Positions 1 through 13,000 of a DNA stretch of 59,105 nt are shown here, piece by piece. Each line of letters starts with the position of its first letter. Within the stretch, counting starts at the first letter, position 1. The translations under genes and the position numbers were made by a program. The DNA lies in the NCBI GenBank assembly GCA_000151295.1, contig GG745362.1, forward strand, positions 12,727-71,831. Reading direction: 5' to 3'. This stretch comes from Allomyces macrogynus ATCC 38327. Lineage: Eukaryota; Blastocladiomycota; Blastocladiomycetes; Blastocladiales; Blastocladiaceae. The notes under the pieces were generated by a model that did no database searches, was not told the DNA's origin, and saw only the letters and a program-made list of their open reading frames with translations.

Positions 1-831
1 ACGGCGGCGGTGGGGCGCGTGGAGGACGGCCGGGAAGGTGGGTCGGTAGGTCGCGCGGACGCGGCGGCCGCACTCGCGCGCGCGCCGCCGCGGCGCTGCT
101 CGTTGGGGAGGAGCGGGGTCGCGCCGCGACTGCCGTTGGCCGAGACGGGCGCCGACGTCCCATTGGGCCGTGCCGCTACTGCCGAGGACGTGGGCCAGAG
201 CGCGTCGGTGCTGTTGCGCGACGCGTCGGGTCGTCGCGCGAGCCTGCAAGGGCCACCACGTCAGTGATTGGTTGCGAATCGCGTGCGAGCGGAGAGAAGT
301 GGGAGACGTACGGCGCTGGCGACTCGCCCGTGCGCCGCGACAGGTCGTCGGCCGAGGTATTGGCCGAGGACCGCGGCGTCATGCGCACCGGTGTCACGGT
401 TGTCGTCACGGATTCCGCGGGTGTGGCAGCGGCCGATGCGGCCGCACGTTGCGCCGAGGGCGGGAATGGGACTGCGCGGCCAAGTCAGCACTTTCCTTCC
501 AACCACGCATCGCACTGGCGCGAAAGAACGCCGTACCAAAGACACCTTCATGTATTGCCCCGCGCGGAACAAAGTTGGGCTCAACGCGATCGCGGTCCGA
601 CCACAAGTCGAGCAGCGACCGCGCGACGTACTCGCGCGCGGAATCCGACGACGGTTTGGTGAACGAGGGCGCGGCAATACGCGGCGCGTGGTAGACATAG
701 ATGGTCGCGAGCGTGCCGGAATCGACGAGCGTTTGCAGCCGGTCGTCGAGGTGCGCGTCGAGGTCGTGCAGGTCGGCATCCGTGCCGGAGCTGGCGCCGT
801 TGGCGGCCGCAGACAGGTTCGCGGCAGCCAT
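1..831 (-). CDS. Unrecognised protein, 5' part of gene, continues past the left edge
   Basis: I do not recognise this protein. The ATG is at 831 on the minus strand. Exons I support are 831-537, 471-312 and 243-1. Intron 311-244 (68 nt) has donor GTACGT, a CACTGAC branch site and acceptor TTGCAG, and is convincing. Intron 536-472 (65 nt, donor GTACGG, acceptor CGCAG) is likely, but a second donor 18 nt downstream gives the same phase. The first ~95 residues look folded, with a stretch rich in aromatic and charged residues (LATIYVYHAP, ARSLLDLWSDRDRVEPNF). After that the chain becomes Ala/Ser/Thr/Pro/Arg-rich and probably disordered to the edge. All three exons stay open in the joined frame, which is the main evidence that the gene is real. 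It shares a 1.06-kb divergent upstream region with VPS4. Confidence 0.6.
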
Positions 832-1888
832 GGTTGGAATCGTCGTGCGTGGCGAGGACGAGGACGAGCGGGATCAGCAGGGCGGAAGGGCGGACGGGCG
901 GACGCGTGGACGGGCGAAGTGGGAGGTCAGCGCCACCCGCGAACACCTGGGCGCGGGGACAACGTGGTCAGGCGCTCGCGAGCGCGGGTTCGAAGGTGAC
1001 GGAGCGATCGTGGCGATCGCACGTCGTCGATACGGGCGGAAAAAAGGTGCTGCACGTTGGGGCCTGCAGGGTCGCGACGGCTTGGTCGAGGGAGCGGCCA
1101 GCCGAGAAAGCGCGTATTTGTGGTCGCGCCGACGATTTGGCAGCGCGTCGTCCAGCACGGCGGGCAAGAAACAAGTCGGGGGTCGCCTGCCCTGGGCCGT
1201 CCTTGCTTGGCAGTCGGCCGGGCGTCACACAATGGCGCCAAAGTCCGGCGAGCGGATCGCGCAATGGGCGCGCGCGGGCGGCCAGTCGAGCGTGCGCGTT
1301 GTTGCGCGTGGAATGCGGGCAGTCGTGTCAAAATCGGCGTCGTCGACAGGGCTCTCGACGGCGGCGGCGCGCCCGGCGGTTGGTCGGTCAGTCAGTCGGC
1401 CGCGTTGGATGCGTCGGCACGAGAGGAACGGCCAAGTCGGCGAGACGCTGCCGACTGGCGACGGAGGTGGAACACGTGCCAGTGACGCGGTGCAGGGCAT
1501 GCTCGTTGCTCGATGCGCCCCGAGGGCAGCCGCACACGTGCACTCTCGCGGCCAGGGGGCGAGTGGCAGCCGCGTGCGAAACATGCCACGCCCATCGAAG
1601 GTGGACAAAGCGCGTTATTGCTTTTTGTTTTTTTCGTTTTCGGTCTGCCGTGGACCAGCTCGCGTCCACGTTGCAGGCGGCCAGCGACGAAGCGGACGGC
1701 AACGTTGCCGACGACGATCTCCACCACACTGCTCCACCGCGGCACACGACTTGCTGCACTGCACCGCGCTGACCGACCGCGCGCCCTGGGCTCGCCACAA
1801 GCCAACTGAACAATCGGTGACCACGTTCGATCAGAATCGACCCGACTTGACGCGACCACCACCAACCCGCACCGCGCCGACCTTCGCC
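832..1888. other. Intergenic region between divergent genes
   Basis: I see no convincing coding exon here. Long frames on both strands have the Arg/Ala-rich composition of out-of-frame GC-rich DNA. There is a T-rich run near 1620-1640. The region should hold the promoters of the leftward unknown gene and of rightward VPS4. Confidence 0.5.
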
Positions 1889-3515
<1,627 letters not shown>

Positions 3516-3730
3516 TTGGGTGGTGGAGAGGAGGGAGAGGGGAAGAGAGGGGAGTTCGTCAAGGGGCGAGCCGGTTGTGTATAGATTGCGCGCGCAGTTG
3601 GTGATTTACCCAATCATTCTCTTTGAGCGTCAGCGTTGAGGTCTTGGTTTGTTGAACTGCCGACACGTAAGAAGGAACAAACAAAACCGCTACTCTTGCG
3701 ATCATGACAAAGCAGACATAACGGTCTCTC

Positions 3731-5054
3731 TCACTTCATCCCGACAGCCTTCATCACCATCTCCCACGTCGCGTCCGCCTCAGCCCTCGCCCTCGCATTC
3801 CCCTCCTCCAACACCTCCCGCACATACGCTTCCTCCCCACCCAACCTCAGGTACTCGTCCCGTACTGGCCGCACCGTGTCCACAACACACTCGGCCACCT
3901 TCTGCTTCAAATTAGCCATCCCCACCACCCCCTTGAGTTCGCCCTCGGGCAAACTCGCCGGATCCAAGTCGCGGCACGCCGCGTACAGCGAAAGCAGATT
4001 CGCCACCCCAGGACGATGCTCCGGGTCCCAGGTCACGCTCGCGTCCGAATCAGTGACGGCGCCGCGAATTTTCTTGGTGATCTGGGTGTCCGAGTCGGTC
4101 AAGTCGATGCGCGATTTCGGGTTCGCGTGCGACTTGGACATTTTGGCGGTCGGGTCGGTCAGGGACATGATGCGTTTGGCCGAGGCTACGAGAGAGAGGT
4201 GAGTGGCGAGAACGGAGAGCGACGGGGTGGGGGAGCGTACTGGATACGGCCTGCGGCATCGGGAACAAGTTGATCTTGTAGTTGGTGTTGAAGACCTTGG
4301 CAATGTCGCGCGCAAGTTCGAGGTGCTGGTGCTGGTCTTCGCCGACGGGCACGTGCGTCGCGCTGTTGCGAAGGGTGAAGATGGGTTAGCGCGCGTGCAG
4401 GGTGCCGAAGTCGCGACGGGTGGACGCACCGGTAGATCAGAATGTCGGCTGCTTGGAGAACCGGGTACGCAAAGAGCCCCATTTTCAGTGCTGCGGGTGG
4501 GGCCGTGTCGGCGGGCGAGCTGCCGGCCTTGGTCTACCAACCCGTCGCGCTTGAATCAGATCCGGCCAGAACCAAAAAGCACACGAAGGCATCCACCACA
4601 GCGACCTCACCTTCCACTGCGTCATCCGATTCAACCACCCGACCGAGGTCACACACGTCAAGACCCACTGCAACTGCGTGTGCGCCGGCACCTGCGACTG
4701 CTGGAACAGAATACTCTTCTTGGGATCGATCCCAAGCGCCAACAGCACGCGCGCCGAATTATGAATCGAGTCGCGCAACGTCGTCGGCGGGACGGGCGGG
4801 TGGGCCGTAAGCGCGTGCAGGTCGACAATCGAGTAGACGACGGATTGCGCGGGTTGGTCCTGTAGTTGTACCCATTGCCGTAACGCGCCGAGAAAGTTGC
4901 CGAGATGCGGGACGCCCGTGGGTTGGATGCCGGAGAGGATGCGGCGTGCGGGTGGGGAAGCAGCAGTGGCAGCGGCTGCAGATGTGGCCGACCTGGTGGT
5001 TGCGGTAGCCGCGGTCGTGGCAACTGAGAGGACGGTGCGGGTCGCGGCGGGCAT
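3731..5054 (-). CDS. MSW1: Tryptophanyl-tRNA synthetase, mitochondrial
   Basis: This class I synthetase charges tRNA-Trp with tryptophan. Exons on the minus strand are 5054-4611, 4533-4430, 4362-4241 and 4185-3731, giving 374 aa, the size of fungal mitochondrial and bacterial TrpRS. The HIGH-type motif is HLGN (residues 50-53), after SGIQPTG. The KMSKS loop is at 238-242, followed by HANPKSRI as in the family. The first ~37 residues are Ala/Thr/Ser/Arg-rich with no acidic residue, as expected of a mitochondrial presequence, so I assign it to the organelle. The start is the first ATG of the frame. Introns (77, 67 and 55 nt) interrupt the catalytic domain and all junctions restore conserved sequence (QWK/TKAG, IY-R-ATHVPVGED, PQAVS/TSAKRIM). 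The symbol follows yeast; the nuclear cytosolic enzyme would be a different gene. Confidence 0.95.
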
Positions 5055-5744
5055 GATGGTTGTGCGAGTAGCAGCTCGTGCGGGTTCGGTTTGTCGGTGA
5101 TCGGTCGTGGTATTGCAACCAGTATCAGCGCGGTCTATGGACCGCAAGTTGGAGAGCCTCGTTGCCGCAACGGACGCAGCCGGCCAAAAGTGATCAACAA
5201 CTGGAAATCACCAAAATATCGGCCAGTGTCTCGCAGCGGTCGCGCGGCGCTGGAAATCATGATCGCTCGATGCGTGGAGAAAGCCGACGGCGGCGCCAAG
5301 TGGGCGCGCCAAGTCTCGAACCCTGCCACGAACCCCACGCGGACCTGCATGTCTCCAGTGGACTTCGGCCAAACGCCGCGCCAGTGGCGACCGGCAATGA
5401 GCGACGGCAATGAGCAACAACGACCGAATGACCGCGCTCGACAACGACGAGCTGCAGTGGAACGCCGGCCAAAGGCGACGATGCTGGCCGGCGGCACTTG
5501 CATTGCGACTTGCAGCGTTGCCTCGGCCAGACTTTCCTTGGTCTTGAACAGCAAGCTTCACGCCGTTTCAACACGAACCAGGGCTTGCAAGCACACTTTA
5601 TCGACCATGTCCCGTTGGCGTGGGCATCTCATTGCTGGATTGCAGCGTTGACACAAACCGACGACAGCCCCAATCGTACGCGACGGCAAGCCTGCCCGCC
5701 GTCCTGATGCTTCAGCACGGATTCCTGATAATGTCAACCTGTCG
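5055..5744. other. Intergenic region before the 7TM array
   Basis: I see no supported gene here. The stretch contains the upstream region of the leftward TrpRS gene and of the first, decayed array copy. One frame (5091-5651) is open for 186 codons but has no domain and atypical composition, so I do not call it. Confidence 0.4.
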
Positions 5745-7196
5745 ATGCAGATGACCGATTGGACAGCGTCATTGCACGCAAAGAGGTGGTCGCGACCAGA
5801 TCCTCCATGGTTGCTGTCAACTGCTGACCACGTCGTCGTCGCCGAGTTCGTTCACCTTAGGAACGGAGTATCACCGGGGTTGGTCTCTCCATCTGTTACT
5901 CGCAAAGGCGCTCATGCACCAAAAGCTCACGATCGTGTCCACCCCATTCTGTCGCCAGAACAAGTTCGAATGGTCTAACTCGACGTTCTGGTTCACGGTC
6001 ATGATGGGTCTGTACGCGCTGACGCTTTTCCGCGCGGTGCAACTCCTGTAGAGCAAGCGCTCGTGGTTCTACGCGAGCGTCCTCGCCGTCATTTTCCTCC
6101 AATTCTTCGTTGTGATCTTCATGCTTTTTCCGGCCGCGACGTGACACGCCGGCCTGGCTCATGGCCCTCGATTATCTGGCGTTTGCGCTGAACATAATTC
6201 TGTTTGCGACCATGAATTTCCAGCGGTATGGGACGAAGCAGGACGCACCGACACATGGTGGAGAACTGACGTGTCGACGGCGCGACGCTGTTCCCAGGTA
6301 CCGGTTGCTCGGCGGCGCACTCTGGCCGCGCACGACCAAGTTTCTGATGGCCTGCACGGCCCTCTTTGCCGTCCACTGGACGGGGATCGCGATTTTCGGG
6401 TGGGTCAACATCGCGACCACCGGGTTTTATGGCGACGACGCCGTGATCCCGTTCTGCACCAGTTCGTACTGAGCCATCTATGATCTATTTTCGATTCGAA
6501 AGAACCTGACGTTCTGCCCACTCTCCACCAGCGGGCTATATATTTGATGCGGTCCTGAACGCGACGCTCACCGGCGCGTTCCTCGTGCACCTTAGTGCCA
6601 TGAGCCGCGGCAACGATTTCCGTCCGGGCCTGCGCTCGTACGTGACGCGCGCACAAGTGCCTCTCGTGTTCTAGTCGACGCTGCTCCTCGCCATGGTCGT
6701 GATTCAAAACTGCGACTGGGAGATTGACTCAATTTTCTTGCTCGGGTTTCTATCGCAGGTTCGTGATCCCGAATCCTTTTGGTTGGTCATCGGATCAAAG
6801 CTGATGTTGTCTGGAATATCATAGGCGATCCGCATCTCCATCTACTGCGCGCTCCTGCAACTGCTCACCAAGACCATGGCCCCCGTCGCGCACAGCCGCA
6901 ACAGTCGTCCCGACGCCGACTCGACGCTCGGGTCGACGGCGGCGCCGCTCACGATACCGCAGCATTACGGGTCTCGCGGGTCTATTCTGGACCGGCATGC
7001 CGATACTGGTGGGAGTGGTACCGGATCTTACGGTGGGAGATGGGCAGCGCGGCACGGGGATGCGCGCGTTGGGAATGGTGGAGGAGGGGTGTGCGATCGC
7101 GCGACGGCTGGCCGCTGGAGACGCTCGACGATGTGGTCGTGGGGAAGAATGGAACGCGATAGATTTTCGCTTTTTTTTCTCTTTGGTTGGAGGTGA
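5745..7196 (+). pseudogene. 7TM array copy A, decayed
   Basis: This is a full-length but broken member of the tandem seven-segment family. Recognisable pieces are a first exon ending near 5879 in a frame-shifted version of the SITG end, exon 2 from 5959 (NKFEWSNST), the segment MALDYLAFALNIILFATMNF at 6161-6220, the WPRTTKF exon near 6300-6470, the GYIFDAVLN exon from 6532, and a last exon starting near 6823. Breaks relative to intact copies are an in-frame TAG at 6049-6051 right after segment 1, a TGA at 6142-6144 with a frameshift before the MALDY piece, and a TAG at 6672-6674 inside the conserved basic loop. The intron positions of intact copies are still visible. With three stops it cannot make the full protein. 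It resembles copies B and C most. Confidence 0.85.
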
Positions 7197-7584
7197 CCCA
7201 GCTTGGGTGCCGACGAACATGTCACCCTGCCTGTCATGAACGAAATCCGATCACAATCGTGTCTCTCGGAACGACCCACCGGCCATGACGCGCCGGTCAC
7301 TGCACAGTGTCACCAACACCGAGAGCCGTCAACAAGTGCTCGCAATACTATCGGAACGCTGCAACACGTCCCCGGTTTCGCATTCAAGCACGCATCGTCC
7401 AGCCACGATCGACTGTGACATCGTGCTGCAGCTGATTGGAGACGCAACGACGCCTTGGCCTCGCGCTATTCGGTAACCAGGCCACCAAGCACGACCAACT
7501 TGGAACAAGCTTGCACGCCCAAGATCGCTGTTGACGAACCATGTTCTGGTTGCTACCGACGTAGCTGACGATATTCGAACCAGC
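7197..7584. promoter_or_regulatory. Upstream region of 7TM copy B, shared with copy C
   Basis: This is noncoding sequence between copies A and B. From about 7349 to 7584 it is clearly similar to 9357-9583 upstream of copy C: GGAACGCTGCAAC, then CCAGCCACGATCGAC, then CACGCCCAAGATCGC against CACGCCCACGATCGC, in the same order and near the same spacing. The duplication that made B and C therefore carried about 235 nt of promoter with it. No TATA box stands out. Confidence 0.5.
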
Positions 7585-8868
7585 ATGTCGCACCCGCTTC
7601 CGCTCGATTGGCGCAAGACGTATCAGTCCATGGGTTACCAGCTTTCAACAGCAAGACCGAGATCCCGCCCCGGGCCGCATCTTGAGCTCGCACGCCGGAA
7701 TATAACGGGTGTCTGTACCGCTTTCGCCACGTCTTGGACCTTTTCGAGCAGTCTCTGATGTAAATGTCGAACAGGACACGTTTGAATGGTCGCCAAGTAC
7801 CTGTCTCGTCACGCTGACCATGGTCATCTACGCTGCGACGATTTGGCGATCGACTCATCTCTTCTACACGTGTCGATCGTGGTTCTATGCCGGGATTCTC
7901 GCCGTCGTGCTCGCACAAGTGTTTGACATGATTGCCTCGCTGTTCTTCCTCGCCAATGGACCAATACCGGCGCTGTTTGCGTTAGACATGATTGTTTTTA
8001 ATCTGAGCGTGATCTTGTTTGAGGTGGTCAACATCATGCGGTACGTCCAGTTCTCCAACCACTCTTTCTCTCGTGAAGCAGTTCCCTAACCGTGGTGGCC
8101 GCACGTCGGTGCCGCTGGCCTCGTCAGATGTCGGCAACTCACGGCTGCTGACTGGCCGCGCCTGACCAAGTTCCTGACCGTCTGCACCGGCATTTTCGGC
8201 GTCTACTGGACGGCCCTCATGGTCAACGGATTGCGGTCCCTGACCAACAGCGTGGGCCCAGCCGGAATGACGTTTGGCGAGCTGCAAGCGTGGATGGGTG
8301 CGCACGCGCCCTTCTTTCTCTGCTGACCATGTTTGCTGTGAACTCATGCTTCTTTTCCTCCCGCGCAGCTGGCTTCCTCTTTGACGCTGCGCTCAACGGA
8401 GCCGTGTCGATCCTGTTCCTTGTGCAACTGCGCACCGTGAGCCAAGGTAACGGATTCCGTCCGGGTTTGCGGCGGTATGTGGTCCGTGCGCAAGTCATGC
8501 TGGCTGTCGAGTCGGGCGTGCTCGTGGCCGTCGTGCTGATGCAAGGGATCGATCGAAGTGTTGACCCCTTGAACTTGCTTGGGTACCTGGCCCAGGTGCG
8601 TTCACTTCCCTGTTTCTCAGAGAAAGGAGTAACCAACTGATCGGCGCCGTTATTGTTACAGGCGATTCACATTTGCGTCTACTGCGAGCTGCTGCACGTG
8701 CTGTCGAGGATCATGTCGCGGCGCAACCGCGATGTGAGTGGGGGAGCGGTCGCGTCAGGCGAGAGCGGGACACGGTCCGGAAAGAAGTCACACGGCACGT
8801 CGTCGTCGACGGTAGACGCGCCGCCGTCACCGCAGCCGTCGCGACCGATGCGATTTAGACAGACGTGA
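7585..8868 (+). CDS. 7TM array copy B, GPCR-like membrane protein of unknown family
   Basis: This is an intact member of the array, 331 aa. Exons are 7585-7710, 7775-8040, 8128-8297, 8369-8595 and 8662-8868. All four introns (64-87 nt) restore the frame. The first exon is a 42-residue N-terminus ending in ITG, where every copy is interrupted by a phase-0 intron. Exon 2 starts DTFEWSPSTC and carries segments 1-3. Exon 3 carries segment 4. The 227-nt exon 4 carries segments 5 and 6 with the basic loop SQGNGFRPGLRRYVVRAQ. Exon 5 holds segment 7 (YCELLHVLSRIMSRR) and a Ser/Gly/Pro tail with SSST. Basic loops 1-2, 3-4 and 5-6 predict N-out, C-in. I do not recognise a named family; a receptor role is inference from topology. 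Closest relatives here are C and A. Confidence 0.85.
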
Positions 8869-9583
8869 GATACGCGGACGTGGGGTCTCGACTAACGAAG
8901 AGGGAATGGAACTGCGAGAATTGCGATTGGTATTGCGGAACTGTCGCTTCCGTTGGCCGGGGCCTTGTGCCGATGGGTCTCACACGTTTCTGTTTCCTCT
9001 CATGTTCTCAGATGCGCGTTAGCCTTTGATTGCTTTCAGTCCTCGCAACGTTCTCCACCCAGCCAAACTCGACTCGCAAGTGTTTTGTGTAGACCGTGGG
9101 CAGTTCGCTGTCAGGATCCCCATCGCCATGTACGATGGAAGTAAGAGACTGGTCATCCACACTGATATCGACTTCAAATTGTCCATGCAGAGCATGAGCC
9201 AGCAACACATGCTGCGAGCATGACATGATTCCTTCAGGTTGCGGGCAAACATGCCTGTGAGCAGAGAGACTTCTTGCAGATTCTTGTGGCCTTGCACGCA
9301 CTCGACGTCGCTAACCGTTTGAAGAACTGGAATCCCGCCTCTTCTAAGTCCACGCATTGGAACGCTGCAACTTCAAAGCAACTCTTTTGCGATCAAGAAC
9401 CAACCTGGTCTACCAACGTCCAGCCACGATCGACACTTGCGCCGATTGAAGACAAGAACGGTCGCCATTTCCACCCGGCAAGCAACGACCCAATATTGGA
9501 TCAAAAAGCTGTTCACGCCCACGATCGCGGTTGACGACCATGGTCCAGTTATTACGGGCGTAACAAGCGGTCCTCAAATCGCC
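8869..9583. other. Spacer between 7TM copies B and C
   Basis: There is no supported gene here. The last ~230 nt (9357-9583) duplicate the upstream region of copy B. I could not place the earlier part, roughly 8990-9350; short frames in it show no family resemblance. Confidence 0.45.
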
Positions 9584-10855
9584 ATGACTCGCCCGCTTCC
9601 GCTCTATTGGCGCAAGTCGCATCAGGCCATTGCAGCAGCAGCAGCAGCAGTACCTCGATCACGTCTCGAGCCGCGTCACGATCCCGTGCAGTGGAGCATC
9701 ACGGGGGTGTGTACCACATCAGCACCTCGTGGGACTTTCGACCAGATTCTGATGGGACTGCCAGCGGACAGGACGTGTTTAAATGGTCACCGAGTACCTG
9801 CCTCGTGGCCATGGTCTTTTACGCCGCGACCGTTTGGCGGTCTGCTCATCATGGTTCTATGCTGGGATTCTCGCCGTCGTTCTCGCCCAAGTGTTTGACA
9901 TGATCACCAACCTGTTTGTTCTTGCCAACGGGTGGACGCCGGCGCTCTTTGTCATTGACATGCTCGTCTTCATTTCGACCGTTATCTTGTTCGAGGTCGT
10001 CAACATCTTGCGGTACTTTTTCTCGCCACTTGCGTGATTGCGCAGTTTGCAGCAAACGAGGTATCTCGCAATGCTAACCCTCATTGGACGTTCTGTTTGA
10101 CCGCATCCGTAGGTGTCGGCAATTCGCGGGTCCAAACTGGCCACGCGCAACCAAACTCTTGACGTCATGCACGGGCGTCTTTGTCGTGTACTGGACGGCG
10201 CTCCTGATCAACGCCATGTACTTGGTCGCCAGCGGCAGCCCACTGGGGTTGAATGACGCCACCTTACAAGCGTGGATGGGTGCGTTTCTCTTCTCCACCG
10301 GATAGAAGTTACGTTCACTGATGATCTCGCTCCGCTCGACAGCCGGTTCCTTGTTTGACGCGGCACTCAACGCGGCTCTGTCGCTACTGTTTCTCGTCGA
10401 GCTCCACGCCATGAGCAAAGGCAACGCCTTCCGCCCGGGCCTGCGCCAGTACGTGATCCGCGCGCAGGGCATGATCGTTCTCGAGTTGAGCGTGCTCGTG
10501 GCAGTGGTGATTTCGCAAGGACTCGACCGCACCGTCGACCCCTTGAACTTACTGGGGTATCTTGCGCAGGTTCGTTTACCTGATTGTTTCTTCTTCGAGT
10601 CATGGCTCCCTGTCGCCACCGCAACTGACACGCTGCCGATCTAGGCCCATTCACGTTGCCTTCTACTGTGAACTGCTGCACATTTTGTCGAGGATCATGT
10701 CGCGGCACAACGCCGAAACAAGTGGTGGCGCGATCCCGCTGGGCGAGAATGCACCGCCGCGGCCGTCAAAGAAGTTGCGTGACGTATTGGCGTCGACGGT
10801 GGATGCATTGTCGTCGCTGCAGCAGGTGCGCTCAACGCGGGTCGCGCAGACGTGA
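9584..10855 (+). pseudogene. 7TM array copy C, frameshifted
   Basis: The layout is that of copy B: exons 9584-9706, 9772-10012, 10113-10279, 10343-10569 and 10645-10855, with introns at identical positions. Exon 1 includes a run of CAG repeats (poly-Ala). Two lesions break the frame. In exon 2, near 9850, the 21 nt that copy B has between the CAT codon and TGGTTCTAT are replaced by 2 nt, a net loss of 19 nt in the loop after segment 1. At the start of exon 5 there is one extra C (GCCCATT where B has GCGATT). A further 6-nt loss in exon 2 is in frame. Downstream of each break the correct frame stays open with conserved sequence, so the damage looks recent, or is an assembly error. The last 70 residues, including the tail, remain readable. 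Confidence 0.75.
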
Positions 10856-11623
10856 GAGAGGAGAGACGGCTTGATGGAAGTGGAGGGTGTGTGATGAGCG
10901 GAATGACGTTCATAAGAGACAGAAGTCGGGAGTCTAGAAATGGCGTCTTTGTGAACTTGCCGTCGGAGTGTTGCGTGAACGATTTTCACGGCTTCTTCAC
11001 ATTCCAAGTGCGGCTCTTCGTCACCCTCACTCACATAAACTATTGATCGTGGGCTTCTCAGCGTTCACCTGATAAATCGCGATCCTGACGACTTTTACGC
11101 TTGCCGTTCATCAAACCGTTTCCTCGCTTCTGTCGCATTCCGCTTGGTCCATATATGTTAGCACGTTGGTGCTGGTGGAATGAGAGAAATCACATTTCTC
11201 GCCTTTTGCGCCGTTCGCGCCCATTCACGCCTCGAAGCGGCCCCGACAGTGGCGTGTCGGCTGTCAAGAAAAAAAATGGGTTGGGCTGAGCTTGCAACAC
11301 ATGTCAGTCGTGTCGTGCGGGCATGGCCCTTCAGCAACAACTCGGACCATCAACAAGCCCGACAGCACCTGCTGCAGCCGCTCTTCCAATTCCATTTTGA
11401 TCAGACCCCGGCTCCTTATGGACAGCAACAGCGATTCGCCAAGTCCATCCTGCTGAGCCGCAACTGTTATTGGTCACGATTGGAGACTGCAAGAGCTCGT
11501 CGCCACCTACCTCACATTGCGAGCCAAAATATTGTGATTGTGTTTTCAAGAACCAGCACAACGACCGTGGCCAACCGCAACTAGCCGCCGCGGTGGGACT
11601 TGGACCCCCACGCAGCACCGATA
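10856..11623. other. Spacer between 7TM copies C and D
   Basis: I see no supported gene. Both strands carry short open frames without family resemblance. It should include the terminator of copy C and the promoter of copy D. Confidence 0.4.
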
Positions 11624-13000
11624 ATGGCCTTCCACGATGCTCGACCGGCTCGCGGCCACCTGCCACCCTGGAATATTCACAGCACCAACGCGCTTATTAC
11701 TCGTGGCTCGGCTTTCGGAACCCATATCCACCGACGCAGCATCACCGGGGTCCGTGCGTCCTGTCTCGAGCTTCCTTCCACCCTGCCGCCGCAATACGCT
11801 GACGTTGCGCGACGAGCTAGGACACATTTCAATGGTCGCCGTCGACTTTCATCTTCACGACCGTCCTCGCGATCTACGCCAACACAACATGGCGTGCCGC
11901 GCGCCTGTATTGGCATCGGAGGTCGTGGTTCTACGCGGCCATGCTCGTCCTGATCGGTGCCGAGCTCTATGACCTGTTCTTCTTCTTGTTTGGCCTGCAA
12001 CCCGGCACCGCAACGCCCGTGCAAATGGCTCTCGATTACATTGCCGGCGCGACGTTGACGATTGTCTTTGCGACCATGAATTTCCTTCGGTCCGTTCGAC
12101 GGTTCGTCTCTCTCGCTTTTTGAACCCGGAACTGACATCCGATATGGTTTGACCAGCTTTCGGCAGATTGGCGGGTCGACATGGCCACGCACGACCAAAT
12201 TTCTCGCCGTATGCACGTTTTTACTGGCCGTTTACTGGATCTCGGTGATGTGCTATGGGTTTTGGAACATTGTCTCGTTTGGGGAGTACGGCGACACGTA
12301 CATCACGAGTCAGCTGTGGGGCAGTACGTTTGCTCCCTTCAAGTTTCGATCTAAGACGAATTTGCACTTCTCACATATCCACTCCGGTCTTAGGTGGGTA
12401 TTTGGTCGACGCGACACTCAACGCGGCCCTTTCGGCAGCGTTCCTGGTGCATCTACGCGTCATGTCCCGCGGCAACTCGTTTCGCACGGGCTTGCAGCGG
12501 TACGTGACCAAGGCGCAAGCATTGCTCGTGCTCGAATCGGCCTCGATCATCTCCGTGCTCGCCGTTCAGCTGGTCGATTTGGCAATCGACCCCCTCTGGC
12601 TACTGTTCTACCTTGCGCAGGCACGCTCGGTTTGCTTTGAAATTGTTTGGCCGTACCCGACGTGGCACTCACGGTCTCCATTTCTTTTCCTCTTATGTAG
12701 AGCGTGCGCTCTGCCGCGTACTGCATGCTGCTCCAGCTGCTCACGCGCATCATGTCGCAGCGGAACAAGGCGCCCGTGGGCCACAGCACGTCGTTCACCA
12801 TTTCCGAACTCAGCGGCTCGACGAACGCGGTCATGTCGGTGACCCAAGCCCGTTCCGACGGTCGTGCGGCTCCTGCAATGCCGCCGAGGCGCACGGGCAG
12901 CTCGCTGGTGGCCGGAGGAGGGAGCAAAACGGGGCAGGAGACTTTCGAGACTCGGACTGCACCGCCGCTGGCGCGGTCGGCGGTAATGACACTCGAATGA
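11624..13000 (+). CDS. 7TM array copy D, with a GC-AG intron
   Basis: Intact, 362 aa. Exons are 11624-11749, 11821-12089, 12157-12323, 12394-12620 and 12701-13000. Exon 1 encodes 42 residues ending RRSITG. Exon 2 (DTFQWSPSTF) has segments 1-3. Exon 3 starts at the FRQIGGSTWPRTTKF loop. The 227-nt exon 4 has GYLVDATLN, the loop MSRGNSFRTGLQRYVTKAQ and segments 5-6. Exon 5 has segment 7 (SAAYCMLLQLLTRIMSQR) and the longest Ser/Thr-rich tail after copy G, with HSTSF. The last intron (12621-12700) begins GC (CAG/GCACGC) where all other copies have GT. Only this GC-AG splice keeps the phase, and the exon ends exactly at the conserved LAQ. Function unknown; topology as in copy B. Confidence 0.83.
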
